NCBI GenBank assembly: GCA_963580285.1
Contig: OY757023.1
Coordinates: 90,173,108-90,237,107 of the forward strand
Reading direction: 5' to 3'
Origin: Lucinisca nassula
Lineage: Eukaryota; Mollusca; Bivalvia; Lucinida; Lucinidae
Length of the DNA: 64,000 nucleotides
The notes under the pieces were generated by a model, which was not told where the DNA came from, did not search any database, and saw only the letters and a list, made by a program, of their open reading frames with translations. Made by a program: the position numbers and the translations under genes. This document shows, piece after piece, positions 53,933-62,439 of this stretch. Each line of letters starts with the position of its first letter. Positions within the stretch are counted from its first letter, which is position 1.

Positions 53933-54081
53933 AGAATCTTACATGAGTGCTCATGCATTATTGAATTTATTAAACGAGTTGAGGAAAAGGGATAAAATGC
54001 GAGGCTGTGCCGAGCATTTTATCCCTTTTCCTCAACGAGTTTAATAAATTCAATAATACATGAACACAAATGTAAGATTCT
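53933..54081. repeat. Long palindrome, family F outer ends with different arms
   Basis: AGAATCTTACATGAGT and ...ATGTAAGATTCT enclose a ~50-bp stem (GAATTTATTAAACGAGTTGA, AAAAGGGATAAAATGC and complements) with loop GAGGCTGTGCCGA. Outer ends match family F (3392, 20228), inner arms are unrelated. Flank 54081-54300 carries an inverted TTTATCATATGAC / GTCATATGATAAA pair. Confidence 0.65.
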
Positions 54082-54366
54082 ATTTATCATATGACTTTTT
54101 AAACGCATTTAATGACGATTTTTGTACAAAAATGTCAATATTCCGCCATTAGTAAACCCTACGTCGTTAAAGACATCGTACATGTAATGTTACGTGACGT
54201 ATCTAGCTAATTTGCATATTTAATCCACTAGTGGATTATCGAAAATATTACATGGCGTTATTACACTCTCAGAAGCGACGTCATATGATAAATTTAATTT
54301 GATCAAGATTGGATATCTAGTATGAAATATACTTATTTGAAATTTTGGACTGACAACAATGACGGA

Positions 54367-54668
54367 TGCCCCTGCACATCAGGGCATGGAGAAATATATT
54401 GGGCTGCATGGTGCTTCCGTGCAGATCTGAAACCCACTGAACTTGAGTGAGTACTGATAAATCACTTAGAAGGTCTTAGCCTACCCAAGAAAAGTGGCGA
54501 GAGTCGGACCATCATTAAACTCTAGCAGCTTCTTTGGGTGGTAGGGCTTGAGATGTCATTTCATCTCAACGTCAGTGAAAAGTCCCACAAAATCAGAAGC
54601 AACATCTTTGAAATGACCTAGTTTGTGTTGATTGGGACATAACACCTGACCAAAAAAAAAAAAAATGA
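54367..54668 (+). mobile_element. SINE family S2, copy i
   Basis: GCCCCTGCACATCAGGGC head, AGTACTGATAAATCACTTAG middle, GTTGATTGGGACATAACACC tail and a poly-A tract. Confidence 0.7.
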
Positions 54669-54939
54669 CGGATGACTGAGCAGCTTTCGGCTCATGTGAG
54701 CTAATTATTAAGGCTGTACACCGGTAGCACAACAGCAGAAAATAAAACTAAAGTGATTTTCATATATGGTACTTTTGTCATGAACTTTATGTTAGAGATA
54801 CACAAGTGGCCCTTGAGGTAACTGACTGTATCTAACATCTTACAACTCGACTAACTGATGGAGACCCATCAGATGAATATGGAATCAAATTTGCCAGTGC
54901 TGCAAATTAAATTTTACTCAGACCCCATCCAATCTCCAC

Positions 54940-55048
54940 TCCATGACTCCACTCCAATCCATAGAATACACAGTGCCTGCTGGAAAAGTGTGGTTAGGTA
55001 AACTGACCAGCTCACCTCAGCATGGCCTTATTGCTGTTGACCGGGCCA
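54940..55048 (+). mobile_element. SINE S1, 3' fragment
   Basis: CAGTGCCTGCTGGAAAAGTG, TAGGTAAACTGACCAGCTC and GCTGTTGACCGGGCCATTTA; cut by MITE B copy 8. Confidence 0.55.
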
Positions 55049-55273
55049 TTTAACCCTTTTTGTACCAAATGGAATCTTCATCATATATAGCAGGAGTCCA
55101 TTTCAAAATGTAGGGTTGTCAGGTTGTTTTATTCAAACATTTATTTGGAAAATGGCTGAACTTTTTGCAAACAGTGTAGGCCCAGATCAGACGCCGCATT
55201 CTGCGGCGTCTGATCTGGGCCTACACTGTTTGCCAAATGCCCGTTGTGCGGTTTCTGATACAACATGGGTTAA
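55049..55273. mobile_element. MITE family B, copy 8 (perfect palindrome)
   Basis: TTAA at 55049-55052 and 55270-55273. Core palindrome at 55163-55234, GCAAACAGTGTAGGCCCAG ... CTGGGCCTACACTGTTTGC, with inner arms ACGCCGCA ttc TGCGGCGT: fully complementary. Confidence 0.8.
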
Positions 55274-55840
55274 CACCAAAACAAAGGCATATATATATAG
55301 AGTTGCACACCTGGCATACTTGCATTGCATGTTTTGCTTCCGAAGCATAAGGTGGTATTATAAGTAGATATGAAAATTAATTAAAATACTCTGTGGTTGC
55401 AGGTAGACGTAACAGAGAATTTCAACCTGTATTTTGATTGACAGAAGGCGGCATTACATAATTCTGTCAGTTGTGTGGGGAGTAACAGACACAGTTTTAT
55501 CTTAGTAGTTTAATGGACGATTTTATGCCAGAAAAAACATATGCTCCTGTCGATCATGCTGCGCTAACGACCCCCAGATGGCTTCGATATCAGCATCAAA
55601 CTGCATTGTGGGATATGTTGATGATGTATGAGTTACGAAATTAGTGAAAATGATTCCTTTGCTGTTACATAACAGAAGTGATGTAGTATAAAACATGGGG
55701 TAGAATGGCATGGAATGAAATGGAATAGGGTGGCATGATGCTACCTATTTCATATAGCTCTGTAGCGTATACTCTGAGAGCTACCATAGGGAAATTTAGC
55801 TACCTTTGGACTTCACGTTAACAAGTCCATAGCCCCAGAT
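55274..55840. other. No gene recognised
   Basis: Unique-looking intron sequence; short open frames here show no domain. Confidence 0.35.
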
Positions 55841-56190
55841 AAGAGGGGTTTTCTTATTTCTGCATGAAAACGTATGTTGTGGGTGCTCATTAGAAGCACC
55901 TAGTCAACCCACACTATATTGCGTGCTTCTAATGATACCCACAACATTTTCCTGCAGAAAAAAGCAAAATACCTACTTTTCAGATGAAAAAAGTGCCTTA
56001 ACCGAAGTTACGAAGACGTCGATGAAATCCACCCCGCTTTATATAGAAAGTTTGCAGGGGTATACATTGTTTTTCTTATTTCTTCTTCAAGACATAGGCT
56101 GTTGGTGGTTGTCAGAGCCCCCTCAGTTAGCATCCACAATCAGTGTTTTGGGCATAAATAAGTAAAAATATCACAAATTTTCATCCTCCC
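55841..56190. mobile_element. MITE family D, two partial copies
   Basis: GTATGTTGTGGGTGCTCATT, a decayed hairpin and CCCACAACATTTTCCTGCAG; then CCCGCTTTATATAGAAAG, CTTCAAGACATAGGCTG and ATAAGTAAAAATATCAC. Confidence 0.45.
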
Positions 56191-56461
56191 ATTACATTCC
56201 TGGTTTAGAACAAGCCATCAAAAATTAATGCTGAAAGGTGAATTACGGGAGACTAGGTGCTATTTGCGGGTGTAAAGGTGAAATTGGAACTGAAGTTTTT
56301 AATACTCTTGAATGGATTGGAATGGATAACACATGAAAGTCAAAAAGACTACTGCATAGAAAATAAATGAAATGCCATGAAAATCTGCATCTGAAAATGT
56401 TGTCTGTTTATGTCATCTGCTGCATCTTCTTCCAAACTTCTCAAACATATTTTTGCATACA

Positions 56462-56530
56462 GGCAAACAGTGTGGACCCTGATCAGACTGCTCCTTGAGG
56501 AGCAGTCTGATCTGGGTCCACACTCTTTGC
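56462..56530. repeat. Shared palindromic core, family C type
   Basis: GGCAAACAGTGTGGACCCTG ... CTGGGTCCACACTCTTTGC with inner arms CTGCTCCTTGAGGAGCAG; flanking family C sequence is not recognisable. Confidence 0.55.
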
Positions 56531-56589
56531 AAAAATTTACTTTTAAATTCACCAGCAGACAATGAAGCAGACGACAATTGTTGTGACTG

Positions 56590-56815
56590 GCATCTTACGG
56601 GTTATGCATGCACATATTTGGTATCAAATTGACCAATTAATATGGGGAACCCCAACTTTGGATGCTAGCAAAAGGTGCCGGCCAAGATCAGATGTCGCAG
56701 AACGCGACATCTGAACAGGGTCTATACTATTTACTATTAGGATTTTGCCTTAAAATATAATATATACAAAAAATAGACCTGACACCCATTAAATGACAAA
56801 TGGACTTGTCCAACA
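56590..56815. mobile_element. Diverged family B-related (B') MITE
   Basis: GGGAACCCCAACTTTGG, a palindrome with inner arms ATGTCGCAGAACGCGACAT (56690-56712), GACACCCATTAAATGAC and GGACTTGTCCAACATTTAAC. Same type as the host of the LINE at 5087. Confidence 0.45.
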
Positions 56816-56817
56816 TT

Positions 56818-56883
56818 TAACACCAGTAGCCATTTTGGAGATGTAAAAAATGCACCATGTCGCACGGATGTATTATTGTAATG
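56818..56883. mobile_element. MITE family D terminal fragment next to exon 2
   Basis: GTAGCCATTTTGGAGATGTA, AAAATGCACCATG and CACGGATGTATTATTGTAATG, ending 16 bp before exon 2. Only the terminal ~66 bp of the element remain. Confidence 0.65.
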
Positions 56884-56899
56884 CTTTGTCTCATTTCAG

Positions 56900-57122
56900 A
56901 TCTTTACTACAAAGTCAGACATGTTAATCCATAGCCAACAAGTCCACAAGCAAGAGCCGAAGCCATATCGATGTCCCCAGTGTCAAAAGTGCTTTGCGAA
57001 CTCATCGTACCTTTCACAACATAATCGAATCCATGCTGGGATCAAGCCATACAAGTGTGAGATTTGTGAAAGGAAATTCACACAGTTGTCACACCTTCAG
57101 CAGCACATTAGAACTCATACAG
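56900..57122 (+). CDS. C2H2 zinc-finger transcription factor (rotund/squeeze/LIN-29, ZNF362/384 family), exon 2 of window
   Basis: Acceptor CTCATTTCAG/A, donor ACAG/GTAATT; 223 bp, starting in phase 0 and ending in phase 1. It completes finger 1 (IFTTKSDMLIHSQQVH after CKMCDQ of the previous exon) and encodes finger 2 (YRCPQCQKCFANSSYLSQHNRIH) and finger 3 (YKCEICERKFTQLSHLQQHIRTH) joined by the linkers KQEPKP and AGIKP. FANSSYLSQHNRIH and FTQLSHLQQHIRTHTG are near-invariant in the rotund/LIN-29/ZNF384 family. Each finger has the Cys2His2 set intact. Role by family: sequence-specific nuclear regulator in patterning and developmental timing. Confidence 0.93.
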
Positions 57123-57208
57123 GTAATTAAGGCCATCCTTAAAGAATTCTTTGTTAAATCTGTGCTCCTACCCACCAATTTCAAAAGGGGTAGGTACAGG
57201 GGACCTTT

Positions 57209-57455
57209 GGCTGACCTCTGTAGCTCATTCGGATGCTAGTCTGACTGGTGATCAGGAGAACGTAGGTTCGATACCTGCCGGGGTCGGCTGTATTCTATCT
57301 CGGAGATTGATCATGAAATCTTTTCTACAGTCATTCTTTCCCTTCCACTGATTCAAGGAGGGCAGTCGTTGATTTCTGGCGAAAGAATGTGCACTGCATG
57401 TACTGGTTAACCGATTAAGAGTACCGGTAAGCTTGCCCAAGAAAAGTGTGCCGTT
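57209..57455 (+). mobile_element. tRNA-derived SINE family S1, copy c
   Basis: CTGTAGCTCATTCGGATGC (A box), GGTTCGATACC (B box), GGGCAGTCGTTGATTTCTGG, CTGGTTAACCGATTAAG and GCTTGCCCAAGAAAAGTGTG; the tail is truncated. Lies in intron 2. Confidence 0.75.
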
Positions 57456-57819
57456 ATAAAGAATCCCAATTAGGAGTATGATAGATAATGAAGGGCCTTT
57501 TCCCCTTCATTACACCAAGAAACACATGTTATAGATATTTGTTATAATCGCCTCTCCAGTTGTATAGTGGTAGCAGATATGATTGACAGTTCAGAGCTAT
57601 TCAGGTGATGTCAAATTCACTGAGTCTACAATATGATTCCGCAGAGTGCCTTAAATTTCGCATGATTTTTGCAAGTGAACCATATACACCACAACTTTTA
57701 TTGTGTTACAGTTGAATTCACATAATTGGGTGTCATGGTTTACCTCTTTGCTTGTAGAATATTCCAAAGGCAAGTGCAAACGATATCTCCACCCTGTCAA
57801 TCTTTTCTAGGATTAGTTG

Positions 57820-59262
57820 TAACTTAGCTCAGCTGTCTAGTTGTAATCCAGCTCAGTTGTTTAAATGTAACCCAGATCAGTTTTCTAATTGTACCTTAGT
57901 CAAGTCAACACTATTTAGGTAATATCGAGCCAGTCAGTTTACCTATACACACTTTTCCTGGGCAGGCTGATATCTAAGCAGTTAACCCGTTCAGTTCACT
58001 TTCTTTCCCCAGGAACTGACAACTATCCTTCTTGAATCAATGGGAGAGAATGACTGTACAAAAGATTTCATGATCAATCCCCATGAAACAATGTTGCCGA
58101 CCCAGCTCTGAAAGTTGTCTAGTTGTAGCCTAGCTCAGTTGTCTAGTTGTAACCTAGCTCAATTTTCTAGTTGTAACCTAGTCAATTGACTAGTTGCAAC
58201 CCACCTCATTTGTCTAAGTTTTAACCCAGCTCAGTTGTCTAGTTGTAGGCTAGCTCAGTTGTCTAGTTGTAGGCTAGCTCAGTTGTCTAGTTGTAGCATA
58301 GCTCAGTTGTCTAGTTATCACCTGGTTCAGTTGTCTAGTTGTTGACTAGCACAGTTGTCTAGTTGTAACCCAGCTCTGTTGTCTAGTTTTCACCTGGTTC
58401 AGTTGTCCAGTTGTTGACTAGCTCAGTTGTCTGTAACCTGGCTCATTTGTGCAGTTGTAACCTAGCTCAGTTGTCCAGTTGTAACCTAGTTCAGTTGTCT
58501 AGTTGTAACCTAGCTCAATTTTCTAGTTGTAACCCAACTCAGTTGTCTAGTTGTGACCTGGTTCAGTTGTCTAGTTGTTGACTTGCTCAGTTTTCCAGTT
58601 GTTGACTAGCTCAGTTGTCTAGTTGTAACATAGCTCAGTTGACTAGTTGTATCCAAGCTCAGTTGACTAAATGTTACCTAGCTCAGTTTCCTATTTGTAA
58701 CCTAGCTCAGTTGTTTAGTTGAAGCATAGCCCAGTTGTCTAGTTGTAACCTAGCTAAGTTCAATGTCTTTAGGTTGTTACCAAGCTGAGTTGTCTAGTGT
58801 TAACCCAACTCAGTTGACTGTTTATAATCTAGGTCAAGGTCTTTAAGTTGTAACCAAGCTCAGTTATTCTTTTAGGTTGGCTGGTTGTTACCTGGCTCAT
58901 TTGTTTAGTTGTAACCTATCTCAATTGTCTAGTTGTAACCCAGCTCAATTTTTTAGTTGTAATCCAGCCCAGTTGTCTTTCTTTAAGTTGTAATCTAACT
59001 CATTTGTCTAGCTGTAACCTAGCTTAATTGTTTAGTTGTAACCTATTTCAATTGTCTGGTTGTAACCTAGCTTAGTTGTCTTCAAGTTCTAACTTTCCTT
59101 TGATAAAAAAAAATCAGCTATTATGCTTTCGTTGTAGGTCTACTGTTGTATTACTCTGCATATGTTATAATATGTACAGGTTTTGGAAATAAATATGTTT
59201 AAACCAATCTAGCTTAAATGTCTAGTTTTAACCTAGCTCAATTGTCTAGTTGTAATCTAGCT
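57820..59262. repeat. 24-bp intronic minisatellite, interrupted
   Basis: Unit approximates GTCTAGTTGTAACCTAGCTC AGTT. Units run 57823-57900, about forty imperfect units span 58113-59090, and two more occur at 59219-59262. A minus-strand S1 SINE (57900-58112) and an unrelated ~125-bp stretch interrupt it. It occupies most of intron 2. Confidence 0.85.
57900..58112 (-). mobile_element. SINE S1, copy inserted in the minisatellite
   Basis: Minus strand: GAGCCAGTCAGTTTACC, CACTTTTCCTGGGCAGGC, CAGGAACTGACAACTATCC, AAAGATTTCATGATCAATCC and GTTGCCGACCCAG; the tRNA-like 5' head is missing. Confidence 0.7.
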
Positions 59263-59265
59263 CAA

Positions 59266-59543
59266 CATTACGATAACACATCCGTGTAACATAGTGCATT
59301 TTTCAAACCTCAAAAAGGCAATTTTGCTGATGAAAATTTGTGATAATTTTCTTATTTATACTCCAAACATAGGTTTTGGGTGCTCGTTAGAACCGCCTCA
59401 TTGAGGCGGTTCTAACGAGTACCCACAACCTATGTCTCGGAGCAGAAATAAGAAAAATAATGTTTACCCCCGTAAACACCAGTTTTCTCTATATAAAGTG
59501 GGGTTTAGGGGGGTCTTTATTTCACGGACTTGTTCACGTGATG
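59266..59543. mobile_element. MITE family D, full-length copy next to exon 3
   Basis: CATTACGATAACACATCCG (59266) to CACGGACTTGTTCACGTGATG (59543), central hairpin GTGCTCGTTAGAACCGCCTC and complement (59378-59427). Its right end is 13 bp before the first base of exon 3. Confidence 0.8.
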
Positions 59544-59556
59544 ATTACTTTTTCAG

Positions 59557-60473
59557 GTGAGAAGCCATACAAATGTATTCACGGAAACTGTGGGAAGGCC
59601 TTCTCACAACTCTCCAATCTCCAGTCTCACTCCAGAAGTCACATGACCGACAAACCTTACAGGTGCAACTCATGCTACAAATGTTACGCAGATGAGGCAG
59701 GATTACGTGAGCATATACCGAAACATTCGGAAACAAAACACATTAAAACACAAATTTGTAAGATTTGTGGAAAGGCATACACACAAGAGACATATCTTGC
59801 ACGGCATATGACGAAACATTCACAAGAAAACTTGCCGAAGAGCTCCATGCAGCCAATCAAACAAGAGCCAAAAGAACATTCCATAGAAGCTGTAGATTTC
59901 ACAAGAATATTAGAACGACCCAATGAAATTCAAGGTCATTCAACTCCGGCTCCATATCAGACTGGGAAGCCCCCACTTTCATCAGCGTTCATGCCAATAC
60001 CCCAGTTTGGCACATCAAGCTCAAATTCATCATATCCTTATGGTTCGACTCTAACAACTGGACTTTCATCAAATAATTTAAGTTCGTCATTACCACATAT
60101 ATCGTCCATGTCAACGCCTAGGTATTTTCCATATGATCCAATTGGTTTACGAAAAACAGCAGAAACACCGGATAGGAATGTAATAGACAGAAATGTTTTA
60201 GAGAGAAATGCTTTGGAACGAAATGTTCTAGAAAGGAACGTTTTAGAGCGCAATGTTTTGGAGCGAAATGTCTTGGAGCGTAATGCTGCAATGGAAAGGA
60301 ATGTACTAGAACGAAATGTAATTGAACGAAATATGAACACTCCAATCACAACGAGAACTGATAATCTGTTAGCCAATAGCTTTCTGAGTTTACAACATAT
60401 CAAAAATTATGCGTCTCAACAGATGCCTCCATCTTTTCCGCCATGTTCCAGTGCTACCCCTCGCTTAACATAA
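59557..60473 (+). CDS. C2H2 zinc-finger transcription factor (rotund/squeeze/LIN-29, ZNF362/384 family), terminal exon
   Basis: Acceptor CTTTTTCAG/G; two bases complete the Gly codon split by intron 2, then 304 codons to TAA at 60471-60473. Fingers 4-6: YKCIHGNCGKAFSQLSNLQSH, YRCNSCYKCYADEAGLREHI and QICKICGKAYTQETYLARHM, each with its histidine pair. KAFSQLSNLQSHSR and GK.YTQETYLA.HM.KH are family signatures. The C-terminal ~190 residues are disordered: QPIKQEPKEH contains a consensus SUMO-acceptor site (IKQE), then Ser/Pro/Tyr-rich sequence, an ERNVL pentapeptide array and SFPPCSSATPRLT at the end. The methionine at 59460 lies in the MITE and is not a start. No convincing AATAAA was found before a transposon begins in the 3'UTR. 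Confidence 0.93.
60167..60337 (+). repeat. Coding 15-bp minisatellite (ERNVL pentapeptide array)
   Basis: About eleven units of the type GAACGAAATGTTTTA encode DRNVI/DRNVL/ERNAL/ERNVL/ERNVI repeats with one AAM insertion. Synonymous positions differ between units (GAGAGA, GAACGA, GAGCGT), so selection may be holding the peptide. Confidence 0.85.
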
Positions 60474-60506
60474 ACATTTTGTTAGTGTTCAATGTTATAT
60501 GGACTG

Positions 60507-60732
60507 ATTATCCCCATGCTTTTAAAAAAAGCGTTGGGGATATTGTGAAAGCCTCTGTCCGTCCGTTCGTCACGCTATCTCCTCCTGAACCGCTATTCAG
60601 AATGAAACCCAATTTGGTACATTGCTTCCTTTCATGATGAGAGCATGTGAGAGGAACATTAAAATTGGCTCAGCCCACAGGCGGAGAAAGTGTGGGGATT
60701 TGCGATGGCTTGCCATCGACTGCTCGCTCTAG
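60507..60732 (+). mobile_element. Short Helentron-like element in the 3'UTR
   Basis: Head TATCCCCATGCTTTT aa AAAAAGCGTTGGGGATA, GTCCGTCCGTTCGTC linker, one partial core module, TGTGGGGATTTG as inverse of the head, hairpin CGATGGC tt GCCATCG (60703-60718) and CTAG/T at 60729-60732. It begins ~35 bp after the zinc-finger stop codon. Confidence 0.75.
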
Positions 60733-60748
60733 TTTTCTAGTTGTGAAC

Positions 60749-61012
60749 CATCACCTGAACAAGTCTGTGAAGTGAACACCCCCTAAACCCTACTTCAAAT
60801 AGAGAAAACTGGTGTTTATGGGGCTATACATTATTTTTTCTCATTTCTGCTCCAAGACATAGGCTGTGAGTACTCATTAGAACTGCCTCAATGAGGCAGT
60901 TCTAGTGAGCACACACAACCTACCGGTATGTTTGCTTTATGGATAAGAATCATCAGAAAAGTAGCCATTTTGGAGGTGTGAAAAAATGATGCACGGGTGT
61001 GTTATTGTAATG
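60749..61012. mobile_element. MITE family D, full-length (reverse)
   Basis: CATCACCTGAACAAGTCTGTG ... CACGGGTGTGTTATTGTAATG; hairpin TTAGAACTGCCTCAATGAGG and complement at 60877-60906. Confidence 0.7.
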
Positions 61013-61224
61013 CCTCAGAAAAGTCTAGAGCGGAGGAATTCTTTAACTTATTTTTCAGAGATAATAAGTCTTGACATTTAATGTGAATCATCTGATGGGG
61101 ATGACAATTCACTTGAAATGTCAAGCTTATCGTCTCAGAAAATAAGATATATATATATATATTTGAAAATGTCATCCACAATTCTGTTTATTGGAAGTTT
61201 GAGGGTTTCTATCTGTATCATGCT

Positions 61225-61800
61225 CTATATTTTTCATGATAAAAAGTCATATTCATGATAAAAAGTCATATTCATGATAAAAAGTCATATTCATGATAAA
61301 AAGTCATTTTCATGATAACATTAAGAAAAACACATCCGTGTGATATATGCATTTTTTCATACCTCAAAAAAGGTAATTTTATGATGGAAATTTGTGATAT
61401 TTGTCTTATTTATACTCCTAACACAGGTTTTGGGTGCTCGTTAGAACCGGCTCAATGAGGCTCAAACGAGTACCCACAACCTATGTCTTGGAGCAGAAAT
61501 AAGGAAAAGTATATTTACCCCTGTAAACCCCAGTTTTCTCTATATAAAGTGGGGTTTATGGGGGTCTTTATTTCACGGACTTGTTCATGTGATGAAAAGT
61601 CCAGTATCTTTCATGAAAAAGTCATATTCATGATAAAAAGTCCAATATCTTTCATGAAAAAGTCATATTCATGAGAAAAAGTCATATTCATGATAAAAAG
61701 TCCAATATCTTCCATGAAAAAGTCATATTCATGAGAAAAAGTCATATTCATGATAAAAAATCTAATATCTTTCTTGAAAAATCATATTCATGAGAAAAGT
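61225..61800. repeat. 19-bp minisatellite (ATGATAAAAAGTCATATTC), interrupted by a MITE
   Basis: About five exact or near-exact 19-bp units at 61225-61317. After the family D MITE, a mosaic of the same unit and TTTCATGAAAAAGTC/TCCAATATC variants continues to about 61800. Confidence 0.8.
61319..61594. mobile_element. MITE family D, copy inside the 19-bp minisatellite
   Basis: CATTAAGAAAAACACATCCG ... CACGGACTTGTTCATGTGATG; hairpin damaged (GTTAGAACCGGCTCAATGAG, then GCTCAAACGAGTACCC). Flanks join into an intact minisatellite unit when it is removed. Confidence 0.7.
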
Positions 61801-61879
61801 TTAAAAATCCTCTATATCTTTCATGGCACTGTAGAAAATGGCATTTCTGAGATCTAAATATGTTGTACTAAAATTGCTC

Positions 61880-62173
61880 ATTTCCAGTCTAAAAAAAGCT
61901 TGTGGGTGCTCATAATGTTAACAAGTATGAGTAAGAACACCCCTCTTAGCCCCAACTTATATAGAAAAAAGTGGAGTTTATAGGGATACTCGTTATTTTT
62001 CTTATTTTTGCTCAAAAGCTTAGATTGTTGGTACTTATTAGAACTGCGGTTCTAAGAAGCTTCCACAATCTATTTAGGACTAGAAATAAGAAAAAAAACA
62101 AAAAAAACTTCTTCATCTCTAAAGATAGAAGACATGTCATTTTACCACACTGACCTGTGTGTTGTTGTAATGT
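61880..62173. mobile_element. MITE family D, decayed (reverse)
   Basis: AGCTTGTGGGTGCTCAT, CCAACTTATATAGAAAAAAG, TTATTTTTCTTATTTTTGC, hairpin remnant TTAGAACTGCGGTTCTAAG and end GTGTGTTGTTGTAATG. Confidence 0.5.
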
Positions 62174-62177
62174 TATT

Positions 62178-62387
62178 TTAACCCTTCTCCTGCTGAATAT
62201 TCAATTAAGCCACACCCATTTCTGACTTTGAACCAATCAGATTACTTGATGTAATTTATTCTTACAAATCCATAAACTGTATGTCAAACAGTGTAGATCC
62301 TGATCAGATGGCTTCTTCAGAAGCCATCTGATCTGTATCTACACTGTTTCCAAAGATAGGGGTTGTCGTGAACAGCATCGGAGTTAA
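62178..62387. mobile_element. MITE family A, copy 10
   Basis: TTAA at 62178-62181 and 62384-62387; left end CCCTTCTCCTGCTGAATATT; foldback at about 62285-62347; the right end is eroded (GAACAGCATCGGAG). Confidence 0.7.
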
Positions 62388-62439
62388 AAAACTTGGACAA
62401 ATACCCAAATGCTGCATGTATGGTTTTGAGCAGAATTAT

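Noticed and set aside
56921..57239. Independent short genes starting at internal methionines in the zinc-finger exons
   Set aside because: Splice acceptors and phase matching show these are internal parts of one multi-exon gene.
59460..59556. Alternative start of the terminal zinc-finger exon at 59460
   Set aside because: This stretch is family D MITE sequence; the acceptor at 59556/59557 restores the Gly-Glu-Lys-Pro finger linker in phase with exon 2.
61140..61165. TATATATA run at 61149 as a promoter
   Set aside because: Simple AT repeat in intergenic or 3' flank without any downstream gene start.
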